In this document: positions 54,300 to 64,000 of the stretch, piece by piece | How positions within the stretch are numbered: position 1 is the stretch's first letter | How the letters are laid out: each line of letters starts with the position of its first letter | Source: Chrysaora quinquecirrha | Lineage: Eukaryota > Cnidaria > Scyphozoa > Semaeostomeae > Pelagiidae | NCBI GenBank assembly: GCA_014526335.1 | Contig: JACTAT010000094.1 | Span: forward strand, 1 to 64,000 | Reading direction: 5' to 3' | DNA length: 64,000 nt | Made by a program: the position numbers and the translations under genes | The notes under the pieces: model-generated | The model's input: the letters and a program-made list of their open reading frames with translations, nothing else | The model's database searches: none | Told to the model about the DNA's origin: nothing

Positions 54300-55974
54300 C
54301 AGCATCCTACTGTATTTCGTCAATGAATGGCCCCCTTGTTTTAAAGACCTCCTTTAATCAATTTCCACTCTTAAACTTGAATAACATAATAAATGTGGAG
54401 ATTATATCTGCAGATAAAAATTGCAAGTAATGTAGTCAATCGTTGATCTTTGCTTGCTTCTCTTTCCTCAAATCAAGGGGCCATCGACTTTCAATTTTCG
54501 TATTTTTTAACAGCATTTGGCCATGAAGATCAGAATGATTAAGAATGGGCGTTACCCACCTTCTCTGGGCATTCGAAGAGATTTGAAGTGTGTGGCCCCT
54601 AAAAATTTTCCTGGGGCTACATCCCAAGAAAATACCCCATAAATTTCCATCTACCCCAGTATTTTCAGCGTGAGAACATCACTGTTTGGCACTACTGAAA
54701 CCACCTTTCATATCTAGGCTGGCATTCTCCATAAAATTAACATTATAACCTGATGAGACCTGACAGAATACTACAAAACTCTGTAAACAGCAGGTTTTGG
54801 CTCTAATACAAATTTGGAATATTGTTGAAAGCCAAAGGAAAAATTCTTTTAAGGCAAACATAAGTTGAATATCCTTGTTAATAAAAACTGACTATTGAAT
54901 AAATTGTATTAACAGTCCTACCAATTCTCATAATAATCTTGTCAATTATTAAACATATTTAAAACCACTAGTCAGCTGTGTTTTAAAGTCTTCTGCAGTG
55001 CATCCTGACTTTAGCTTTACTTTTTCTGGGTTATATCCCTTAACTTATATATGCATCCCTTATTCAGCGTTAGACCAAGTTCTGTCAAGAGAGAGTGACA
55101 AAAAATTGCAATTCTTTGAATGCATTCCCCTAAAAGCCTCCTAAGGGCCCAGTACGATTACATTACCATGGGGCTTGCTTTGCCTCCTTAATTGTCCTGG
55201 CTAGACTAAGGTAGGCTAAGGGCTCTCAGTTTTCCTGGGTAACAGGTTTTTCCTCAAAAACATGCAGCAAATCGCTAAAAGGCTCAAACTAACAAAACTT
55301 GTACATATTGTACTTTGTTTATCTCTAAGAGATGAGCGAAAACTGTCAAAAATTATCGGATTAACAAATGAAAATAAGACCCTAACCAAAGCCAGCTCTC
55401 TTTGTTTATACGCTCGCAGGCTCATGCAGCAAACGCCTGTCCATCAACTGCCAACCTCAAATTACCCAAATCTTGCCCTTCTGGCAAAATGCACGTTTTG
55501 CAAGTCAATTCAAGCGCAAATGAACTTTCTCGAATTTTCAAACTACCTGAATGATCCAAAATAGCATTATTCTGCAAATTAATATTGCATTTTTGAAAGG
55601 ACAGATGCAATAGTCCTATGCCCAAACTTGGGCGTCTTTCAGAAACTGAATCAGACACAACTAAACGGGCCTAAAAATCCTCAACGACCCTAACCTCTCA
55701 AGCTTTAGGATGCAACTTTAATGAAGATTAAAATAAAAAGATATACCTAATAAATCTTTGTTATTTACGAGACCAGCATAAATGTTGTTTATGTTGTTTA
55801 TTTCTGCTGTAAATTCACTAAATTCTTGTCTACTTTCAACTTTCTTTGTCTTCTTTCTTCTAAAGATTTTGATTCCGCCCAGTCGCAAAACAGAAGACAC
55901 ACAAATTTGGAGGACAACGCTGCCCGCGCTTCAAGTCCACAGTCTGCGGATTAAACGCGGGTGTGTAAGGCGTT

Positions 55975-56217
55975 GGCCACCAAACATTGTTCATGTTTTT
56001 CAAACAATGTTTCAACGTTTGGCTACGTCACAAACATTTTTGGCTTGCCCAAATAAACAGAATTCTTTGCAATTTGTTTTTGCAAAAGTTCAACAACATT
56101 TTGTGCTTGACGCAAATAAAAAATGTTTGATGAGCATTGTTCTGCGACTTTGCCAAACGGGAAAACATTTTGTTGAAAATCAATTTTAAATCTTCAAATG
56201 TTTGTTCGTTTGGCCAG
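55975..56217. mobile_element. CCCTGGCCAAACG-family element, diverged
   Basis: GTTGGCCACCAAACATTGTT at the left and TTTGTTCGTTTGGCCAGAG at the right, with internal AAACATT blocks. Confidence 0.6.
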
Positions 56218-56974
56218 AGTTTTACAGTTCTTCAAAGCAGGGCTTGTCATTGTCAGTGGACTGGACACGATCATGACACGTTCGACGTTCAAATTCGCGC
56301 AATTCCAAAAACTATTAATAAATTTTGCAAGAATTCTTCTCCAAACTTGCGTGTTTCCAGAGCCAAACAAATTCCCTATTTCAGCAAAACCCCAAAAATT
56401 AAAAACCTTCAATTTTGCTCTGAAAACAAATGAAAACAATTTTGGAACCTGTCATGTAATGTCCAAATATGGATGACGCTTGATATGATGTATGATGACA
56501 TGATGACAAAACCAGAAGATGACGAAACTGTGCTAAAAATAGCAATTACGTTATGTTTTCAAGCTGTTTGACTCAAAATTTGCTCCCCCTGGAAAATGAA
56601 TTTATCAAATACAAATGCAGAAAGAACACCATTTGAAAACGGGGGCTAACGAAAACACTCCAATGAAAAAGCGGCGGGAAATAAAAGTCAGACTTGCTGT
56701 GGGAGAAATCAGAATTTTTTGCTGATGTCGGTTGATCGTTGTTCTGTTCATTTTTAGTGGAAATTAGACAAAATTATAACATAGACTTCATCCTAAGCTG
56801 CTATAAATCGACTTTTCGGATCTAAAAGTCCAGCTTTACCTCTTACTCTAAGATTATAGAGCTTACAAAGGCAAGGTGTAAAGTTAGGCTCGTTAAACTT
56901 AGGCCCCTTGTGGTGGAAAAACTCTTCGTGAGAAGAAGTCTAAAAAGAATTATTTGGCAGAGGCTAGAGGCGAA

Positions 56975-57607
56975 ATGAGTTTGTTCAGCAGTATTTTTGG
57001 CTCTTCAAAAGCAAAGGAAAATACTCCTACAACAACGGAAGCAATCTCAAAATTAAAAGAAACCATGGAACTGCTAGAGAAGAGAACGGCTTTTGTGGAG
57101 AAGAAAGTTGCAGCAGAAATTTTAACAGCCAAACAAAATGCATCAAAAAACAAAAGAGTTGCACTTCAGGCATTAAAAAGAAAGAAAAGATTGGAAAAAC
57201 AATTAAATCAAATAGATGGGACTTTATCAACACTGGAATTTCAAATAGATGCCCTTGAAAATGCAACAACAAATTCAGAGGTGGTTCGGTCAATGAAATT
57301 TGCTGCTGATACTATGAAGAAAGCACAAATGGATCCTGATGATGTTCATGATATTATGGATGATATAGCAGACCAAAAAGAGTTAACGGATGAAATAGGT
57401 GAAGTGCTTTCATCATTCGGGCAAAGTAATGCTGATGTTGATGAGGATGAATTGGAGAAAGAATTATTAGAATTAGAGAATGAGGATGTTGATTTGGAGT
57501 TGGAGGAGTTACCCGAGGCACCAAGTACAAAATTACCATCTACTAATAAGAAAGCAAAGATTGAAGATGAGGAAAGCATGAAAGAACTAGCTGCTTGGGC
57601 TTCTTAA
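56975..57607 (+). CDS. CHMP4: CHMP4 (ESCRT-III, Snf7 family), intronless
   Basis: ESCRT-III subunit that polymerises into the membrane-constricting filament in multivesicular-body formation, cytokinesis and membrane repair. A single 633-nt frame gives 210 residues. It starts MSLFSSIFGSSKAK with the short amphipathic N-terminal helix. The basic core has KNKRVALQALKRKKRLEKQL and IDGTLSTLEFQIDALENA, the Snf7 signature. An acidic tail (DVDEDELEKELLELENEDVD) follows. It ends MKELAAWAS, the ALIX-binding helix typical of CHMP4 paralogues. The usual family length is about 205-230. The ATG at 56975 is preferred because the frame upstream has no other ATG before it. Lack of introns could mean an ancestral state or a retrocopy; the frame is intact and the sequence looks constrained. 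Confidence 0.95.
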   Translation: MSLFSSIFGSSKAKENTPTTTEAISKLKETMELLEKRTAFVEKKVAAEILTAKQNASKNKRVALQALKRKKRLEKQLNQIDGTLSTLEFQIDALENATTNSEVVRSMKFAADTMKKAQMDPDDVHDIMDDIADQKELTDEIGEVLSSFGQSNADVDEDELEKELLELENEDVDLELEELPEAPSTKLPSTNKKAKIEDEESMKELAAWAS

Positions 57608-58310
57608 AATAATGAAAAACACTCAAATTTCTTTATTCTATTCTATTATCAAAATAATGAAATTCTTTAAATTCAAGGAATGTAAGTTGAGCAATGTAGC
57701 ACTTTGAGCTTTGAAGCCTGAAGACTTATTTAAAGCTCTAACATAATCAATAACCCCTTACTGACATGGCTGTTCTTGAAAGATTTTCCAAACTAAGGGG
57801 GTTTGGCTGCAACTCTCAGCCCCAGCTTTGCTGCCTCTACACCGATGATCAGTCATTGGTGCTTGTGTATGTGGGCAGCAGGGGTAGTTGACCCTTGCAC
57901 CTCATCCTTTTTGGTATTTCTTTAGTCCCTGTAGGACATTAAAAATGACAGGGGAACTTTATGATACTCCCAACCCCCCTAGTTATTTCTAATTTGGATT
58001 CGTATGTAATGATCTGCAGTTTGAGGTCTGAGCAATGATAAGTAAAATAGCAATAGGGTTTGTTATAGTTAAACTAAAGCACTGCTGAAAGCTACTTTAA
58101 TTAATGGAAAAAGCAAATTGGTGTTTAATTATTTTGCTGAAAAATTTCATGCAACTTTAAGAATTTAAATTCCAAAAAAATTTGTTTTTAAATATAACTA
58201 AAATTATTTAGTGTAATCAGCGTCGTAAAATTAAGATAAATGTTTAGTGTGTGTTGTATACATATATAAATAAGTACCTATGTTATGTAAAACATTAGTT
58301 TCTTGCCAGT
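57608..58310. other. Region downstream of CHMP4, nothing recognised
   Basis: AT-rich 3' flank, no recognisable gene or repeat family. Confidence 0.4.
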
Positions 58311-58311
58311 T

Positions 58312-58720
58312 AATTAGACATTGTTTGTCAAACATCTGAAATTTGCTTGTCAAAACATAATTTTTGGCCATAAGTCTGGCCATGTTGCAAAACATTAATC
58401 GATAAGCAAAAGTTAACAAATAAACTGAAATCGTTGGGCGAAAAAGTTCAAAAACATTTTATTCTTGCCGCAAGGGAACATTGTTTGAAGAGCATTGTTT
58501 AGCGTCGTGGCCAGTCGGTAAAAAACAATATTTGAACGTTCGGCCACGTCACAAAACATTGTTTGACAATCAAAATTTGTTACGTTTTAAAACATTTGCT
58601 TGACACAAGGAAAGAATGTTTGACGAGCAATGTTTTGCGACGTGGCCAAACGAAAACATTTTCCGCGAAATGCAAATTTCGAATGTTTGAAAAACAATGT
58701 TTGATCGCTTGATCAGGGAA
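58312..58720. mobile_element. CCCTGGCCAAACG-family element, diverged
   Basis: Repeated AACATTGTTTGACAAGCAAA-type blocks and TTGGCCACGTCACAAAACAT, with the right end AACAATGTTTGATCGCTTGA. The left terminus is eroded. Confidence 0.6.
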
Positions 58721-58822
58721 ATGAAATTAAAATTAAATAAAATAAAATAAAATAAATTCTTGTGCATTGAAATTAAATGAAACAGTGATGCATATTGAAG
58801 GGTAATTTTGTGATGTAACTGA

Positions 58823-59053
58823 ATGAAATTATGTATTTTGTCTTTTGTTGCATTTATACTTGCTTTCCATGCAAAAACTGCCGTGCAAACTCAGCTCAGC
58901 AAACACGCACAGACTTACATTTATTTCTCTCGCGGTACATGCGCACGAGTTTGGCGACGTTTGCACGATCATACCCTAATGAATGCAATGAATCACGAAC
59001 AATTCCAAAAGACAATCAAAAAGCTTTTTTCTATTTTATCTTATAAAAGGTGA
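58823..59053 (+). CDS. Possible small secreted peptide (76 residues)
   Basis: Open frame from ATG starting MKLCILSFVAFILAFHAKTA, which looks like a signal peptide (charged start, hydrophobic core, small residues at a cleavage site). It is followed by a basic region ending IKKLFSILSYKR. No family is recognised and no splice evidence was found. It could also be the first exon of a longer gene (a GT follows the SRG codons) or chance. Confidence 0.25.
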   Translation: MKLCILSFVAFILAFHAKTAVQTQLSKHAQTYIYFSRGTCARVWRRLHDHTLMNAMNHEQFQKTIKKLFSILSYKR

Positions 59054-59347
59054 TAAACTTATCCTCGATAAAGACCGATGCATTACAAGCGGTCTAAAAG
59101 AGGAAAGACCCCCCTGCATCCCTTCCGGCACCCCTGGTTCCTTGTTCGGAACAATGCGCTGCCCTGCCATGTTTCCGTTATCCCTGTAAGAAACTCCAGG
59201 ATCCGGGGGTAAAACCCAAGAGAAGGACGGTCTAAACAACAAAGGTCCATATAACAAATAAGAACCCATCGTATTTCCCCCCAAACTCAATTTATACTCA
59301 AAGTAGCTAAGAAAACGACGCAAATCTAATATAACTCAGATATTACC

Positions 59348-59849
59348 TACACGCTTTTTTTATAAGGAACCTACCCCAAGGCCTAGTTCTTAAAGTTCCT
59401 TATTTTTTGACCTCTTTTTAGGCAATTGTAGTTCTAAAAGTTCCTTAATAGTTTCTTAATTTTAAATGCACATACAGTGGTCTTAACAATAAATGAGAGA
59501 CACTTGCATGTGAGCAAAGCTCGAGACTATTCAAAGAAACATTAGCCTGCGCACAGCCTCAAAACTTTCCTCAGGTCAAGTGTAGTCTACACTTGACCTT
59601 AGGAAAGTTTTGAGGCTGTGCGCAGGCTAAGAAACATTGGATGCATGTTAAACGTACAATTTATGTGATTTTCGACTGCAAATGAATGGAACCGGCTTTC
59701 TAATTCTTGATTATTTGCAGCGATAAAAGTATTCAACATTCAAAAGTTCCTTAATGATTTTCTCTTTAGTAGTATAAGTTCTCTAAATTTTTGGGCCTTC
59801 TACATGTAGGTTCCTTATAAAGTGGTTCTTTATATAAAAAAAGCGTGTA
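59348..59849. mobile_element. TA-flanked CACGC inverted-repeat element, best copy
   Basis: Starts TACACGCTTTTTTTATAAGG and ends AAAAAAAGCGTGTA, with TTCCTTATAAAGTGGTTC inside the right arm. It contains a younger 85-bp hairpin insertion at 59544-59628. Non-coding. Confidence 0.85.
59544..59628. mobile_element. 85-bp hairpin insertion with 10-bp target duplication
   Basis: A near-perfect palindrome whose arms start AGCCTGCGCACAGCCTCAAA and meet at GTAG/TCTAC. It is flanked by AAGAAACATT at 59534-59543 and 59629-59638. The duplication length is in the range seen for Mutator-like elements, but the ends are too short to assign. Confidence 0.75.
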
Positions 59850-61404
59850 TGGTGTTTTCTTTTGTCCGAAGTAATAAGGTACATTCTCTCTCTTCTGTAC
59901 ATTGTAAATGCCTAATTTTTACACACCAGCTGTTCAAAAATGCCCAAAGCAAAAGGAAAACGGATTTGTAGGGTGAAATATTTGTGTCTTTTCTCAAACA
60001 GAAGAGAACCCATTTTATATTGCAAAAAAAAAACAAACAAAAAACTGGTATTTTACCTTGGTGCGTTTATGGTCTCAGAAAAGAGCACATTCAAGAATTT
60101 TCAAAACTTTTTCTTCCTAAGTCATGAGCGAAAAGGGACTTCCAGATTAATTTTACCCATATACTCATAACAGTATCATTCTACGTTTCATGTTGGACAT
60201 TTGAAGTCGATAAGTTCAAAAAATGGTCAACCACATTCCACAAGTTGGCTTTTGCAAAACCTTTATGCAAATTAAAGGTGTATAACATTGCACTGTTTAC
60301 GGAGAGGGAATTTGCAAACCTTTAGCAAGAGCTAACACAGTTCGGTAACGCTGGCCCAGCTCTAGACTTTCCCTAAGATATATTCCAAATGTCCAAATTC
60401 AAGAATCCCATTCAACAGGTCAAATATTCTGACAGATATGATGTTGCTTATTATCCATTGCTCTTGACCTCTGAGCAATGGGGATCCGAATCTGGAATGG
60501 TGGACCTGGGGAATGGGAATCTGACATGCAACTACATTTGAGAAATAGACTTGGAGTAAGTTTAGCCAAGGAGGGGCATCCAAAAGGCCTGGTTTACAAT
60601 CTCTTTACGCGGATGGCTGTCGTTGGGTATCTGCTTAGTTTTGTAAAATGTCCTGGAGACTGTTTGAAACACTCATTCAGTGGCAGCTAGCGACATTAAC
60701 ATATCAGGAACAGCATTTTGTTAAGTCACTGGAAATCCAGCGATTAAGTTAGCGACCTTAAAACACAGTGGCATCCACTGCAAACACAAATTTCAAACAC
60801 ACCATTATCTATGGAGCTAAACGAACAAGCAAAGTTGGGGCTGGGATTTGTCAGCAACAAGAACAACAATTCGAGCTTCTGTTGATGGGTTAGATTAAGC
60901 TGGTCGGTAAAATTCAAACAAAACTTTTAGTTTATATCTCACACATCTGGAAAAACACATCTAGAAACCTGTAGTTTTAAATTCACATCTCGCTTAGGTT
61001 ACTTACTATAAAATATATTACTCTCTAAAGTAAAAAATATCTTCGTTTCTACCATTTCACACTAATATCACACTAATTATCCGCAAAAACTTCACAACAC
61101 CAAGTAGCTTTATATAAACGTAGCTTATTTCCCTCTGAAATAACAAATATTTACAAGCAAAACTAAATATCGACATTGACTTTTAGTATGAAAAGGCATT
61201 TTTCTCATCTTATATATCCGTCCGTCCGTGAGCGAAGGAAATTAAATATCTTTAAAAAATAAAGAAAAACTAAGAGGACTCCCTATTAGGGCCTCTTTTA
61301 AGGGACCTTACAGTAACCGGGACGGTATTCTTTTGTTACAGTTTTTTAATAAGAACAAGCTTACAGCTGGCTGAAAATCGGGTAAACATCTCTGAAACTA
61401 CCTA
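59850..61404. other. Intergenic, nothing recognised
   Basis: AT-rich with short frames lacking motifs on both strands. Confidence 0.35.
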
Positions 61405-61651
61405 AAACCTCGAAAGAGCCCACTGGGGGCTTGACTATTTTTCATTTTTTTGGTGGGGCGTATTCGAGGTGGGGCCTTACACGATGGGAGGGGGCTTATA
61501 AAATTATAAAGCCTTATAATGCCTGACAACAACACGCCAGGGGAAGGGGCTTAATCGAAGGGGGTCTTACTAACAACTTCTCGCTCTAGGGTAGGGGCTA
61601 AATCGAGGGGGGCTTATTCGGGGGGGGGGGGCAATTCAAGGATTTACGGTT
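61405..61651. mobile_element. CCGTAAATC-family element, left end eroded
   Basis: GGGGGCTTGACTATTTTTCA, GGGGCGTATTCGAGGTGG and the right end AAGGATTTACGG match the 29721-30041 copy. Confidence 0.7.
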
Positions 61652-62127
61652 TTTGAGAACAAGCCCTTGCTTGGAAACGTACCGTAAATATATTGTTTTG
61701 ACTATGAGAGACACTCCGAGGCTGAGAGACTTCGCAGGGAAATTTTTTCCAAATCAACTTCTCATAAGTCTTCCGTTTCTCAAGAAAGTGCGGTTTTTGG
61801 CGCCTGGAATCGGAAGCCTCCGAAGTCTACTTTTGACGCAAAAGAACGTACCCTTCATGACTTTGAAGTCTACAATTTTCAGAATTTGGCAGGCTTTGCA
61901 TTCCCAATGCAATACGCCCAATGACTCAGAGCTCTAGTGATCCAAAATTGGCACAAAGTGCATTTTTGCAAAGGTAATTGGGGTATACTTCTTAAAAATG
62001 ACACCTGTTATGGGGTTATGTTTTCAGAAGGACACCCCATTCATTGCCCCTTACAGGACTATCAAAGGCAAATGCATAACTTATTAAATATATAGGAGCT
62101 ACTCCATGGGCCTAGAAAAAACACACT

Positions 62128-62398
62128 CTAAGGTTCATCACTTCGAGACATTACAGTGTCTTTACCAATCTTTCTTCCCGCGGGTGACTGCGGTAGATGA
62201 TCAATAAGCTGCGTTACGAATTGTTCTTGACGCGAGAACAACGCGTCATGCAATGCTTCGAATTTGTTATCAAGATGTCTGGATAACTCTTGCATTTTCA
62301 AATCGATTCTTCCAATAAGCCTTTCTTCCATTGCGTAAATGTTAGTTGTTATTGAATTGTAAACCGTCAGGCAACCAGGACAGCCGCAATCTTGGCAC
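62128..62398 (-). CDS. Candidate terminal exon, unassigned coiled-coil protein
   Basis: After a possible acceptor (AATCTCAAG) the frame reads CQDCGCPGCLTVYN, then MEERLIGRIDLKMQELSRHL, DNKFEALHDALFSRQEQFVT, and stops after VMSRSDEP. A Cys cluster followed by a short amphipathic helix is plausible as a real C-terminus. It needs phase 2 from the previous exon, which does not match the exon at 62956-63155, so another exon would lie between. No family is claimed. Confidence 0.4.
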
Positions 62399-62955
62399 CT
62401 TGAGATTTAAAGGTAAAAATGCACTAGATCTGGTAAGGGGGGTTACTCCATTAGAGGGATTGGTATACATATGCCTGCCCAAGTTTTAGGTTAGTTTTCT
62501 TTCAAATAATTACTCGGAGAACTAATGGAAAAGGTTTCTGATGATGCCAACATGAACCGTGCGTTGTCTTAAAGGGAATTTCATCAGAAATGCAAATTTG
62601 GCTATTTATAATACACAGCATCGATCGGTCGCAGATGGTCGTAGAGTCCAACCATGAAAAACAAGGCCCTGTCACCCTGTCAGAAGAAGAAAATTGATAC
62701 CCTGTCCTGGAGTTGAAAATCTGAAAACGATACCCTGTTCGGCATCACGTCCTCGTATGTATAAACATATGAGTACCCCCCCCCCCGGTTAGTTACCCCC
62801 TATATAGCAAAATCGAGAATCGCTACAACGATCCCATCAAAAAAATAATTGAAACTCTTCTTGACCCAAAAAAGTAAACTGATCCCCCCTGTCCTAGTTT
62901 TTTCAAGTGCCCTCCTGCGCTAAGATGTAAGACTAAGAAGTAAATCGAAACTCAC

Positions 62956-63155
62956 CTTTTTGTGTTTGCTGGCAGTTGGCTTGAAAATGCTTTGGCCCGT
63001 CTTCACTTTCACTGAGTTGTCTCTGGAAATCTCGATCGGATGTTTCACTGAATGAAAATGAGGCTGGTCTGGATGTTTGTGGTGTGAAAACTGAATTTGA
63101 TTTCGATCCAAACCTTTGGCTCTTTCGCGTCTTAGATCTTCGCAAAGGATCCCTC
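62956..63155 (-). CDS. Candidate internal exon, unassigned
   Basis: Bounded by TTTCTCTCAG and GTGAGTTT. Two frames are open: one gives RDPLRRSKTRKSQRFGSKS with a Ser-rich continuation, the other gives RRERAKGLDRNQIQFSHHKH ending KPTASKHKK in phase 0. I cannot decide between them. It may belong to the same minus-strand gene as 62128-62398, which would start right of the window. Confidence 0.35.
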
Positions 63156-63759
63156 CTGAGAGAAATCAAGAGTGCAAAACTAAGACCCGTGTAATAAGTC
63201 TAATGAGTACGTCCTAAGGCACTCATTCTAGAGAATAGCAGTAGGCAGTGACTTAGTCAGGGGTTTAATATTAGAGGGTCGACGAAAGTTAGGGGGCAGT
63301 TTTAAGAAAAATAAGCAGGATTTTTCCTATGTCATTTTTACCCCAGTTTAAGACTACAAAAACCACTTATCCCGCCGATGATTGAAGGGGGGGGGGGGTG
63401 ACTGCACCGTGTCTTGGCTACATAATGGTCCGTTTATACAAAGCTACTTACTTGTTCGCTTATGACTCAGACAACAAGATCTGTTTAAGACCTAAGATCA
63501 TGTTTTAATCATATTACAACACTGGTATTTTAAAATGACTGGCATGTCTGGTTGACATCTTGATTACTGAACAAAGACAGATTAGACGAAAACCAGAAGG
63601 CTTGCAACGAAAGAAAGATTGGCTTTTGGTGTTTCAACACTACACTAGAAACTACTGAAGATAGAAGACTAAGGAAAAATAATGAAAACATTGATGGAAT
63701 GGTTTGACTAGGTAACTTCTAACTCAAAACAGAAAGTGCTGCCATACTAGATAACTTAT

Positions 63760-63925
63760 ACTGCATTCACACTAACACGATATAAAACTGGTTTTATTCA
63801 AAACCAGGTTAAATTTCAACCAATCAAATCAATTCGAAACACTCAACTGACCGATCAAAGCGCAACATTTATTAAACTGGTTTAATTTAAACCGGTTTTA
63901 CTTGCAGTGTGAACGTGATGGTATT
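63760..63925. repeat. Possible inverted-repeat element with CAGTGTGAA ends
   Basis: ACTGCATTCACACTAACACG at the left and GCAGTGTGAACGTGATGG at the right are approximate complements. The centre repeats AAACTGGTTTTA/AACCGGTTTTA. It is followed by two copies of TCTTCTCTTAAACAAG near 63940-63972. Confidence 0.4.
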
Positions 63926-64000
63926 ATACCTTACACAGTCTTCTCTTAAACAAGGCGTCTTCTCTTAAACAAGAGGGGGGGGGGGGTCTTAAGCGGAGTA

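Larger units (their letters stand above)
52764..56974. other. Divergent intergenic region between tropomyosin and CHMP4
   Basis: Holds the promoters of both flanking genes, which are divergently transcribed. It also holds three small inverted-repeat elements (about 53515-53690, 54063-54299, 55975-56217). Open frames near 52046-56476 other than the tropomyosin exon show no recognisable protein. Confidence 0.5.

Noticed and set aside
57027..57579. Minus-strand frames opposite CHMP4
   Set aside because: Antisense shadows of the CHMP4 coding sequence.

Overview
The window is a piece of an animal nuclear genome: AT-rich, with spliced genes in GT-AG introns and long introns packed with transposon debris. 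The gene set (ABCC4/MRP4-type transporter, SSUH2, FAM136A, a 242-residue tropomyosin, CHMP4) is metazoan. The short tropomyosin, the Penelope-like elements and the swarms of small TA-flanked inverted-repeat elements suggest a cnidarian, perhaps a coral or anemone. That placement is inference, not proof.

Layout. (1) 1-23693, minus strand: an ABCC4-like exporter gene. Eighteen exons in consistent phase (23693 down to 5089) give the N-terminus, TMD1, NBD1, linker and the start of TMD2. One more TMD2 exon lies at 644-769. The exon or exons between them were not found in a 4.3-kb stretch full of transposons, and the gene runs off the left edge. (2) 25574-36333, minus: a complete 11-exon SSUH2 gene (412 residues). 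Its introns hold a ~0.9-kb pyrimidine tract and a TTAGGG-like minisatellite with a ~182-bp period. (3) 37671-45476: a 7.8-kb unit with split direct repeats (A1 - internal - B1 A2 - B2), the terminal architecture of Ngaro-like tyrosine-recombinase retrotransposons. No reverse transcriptase or recombinase was seen; the interior is mostly a satellite array. This is the most unusual object here. (4) 45955-47644, plus: FAM136A, three exons. (5) 50649-52720, minus: tropomyosin, two coding exons. (6) 56975-57607, plus: intronless CHMP4 (ESCRT-III). (7) 57608-64000: repeats, a possible small secreted peptide and two unassigned candidate exons on the minus strand.

Mobile DNA dominates the rest. A Penelope-like element (RT plus GIY-YIG remnants) at about 3253-4628 ends in a sequence that folds as a hammerhead ribozyme with a 6-bp stem I, all core residues and a three-pair stem III. 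Tails of the same family recur at least eight times on both strands. Several small TIR families recur and are nested in one another, and a strikingly GC-rich TIR element sits in an ABCC intron.

The protein genes show no joint pathway. They are ordinary neighbours: membrane export (ABCC4), an uncharacterised zinc-finger-like protein (SSUH2), mitochondrial intermembrane space (FAM136A), actin filaments (tropomyosin) and membrane scission (CHMP4). All assignments come from reading translated exons by eye; no database search was run.
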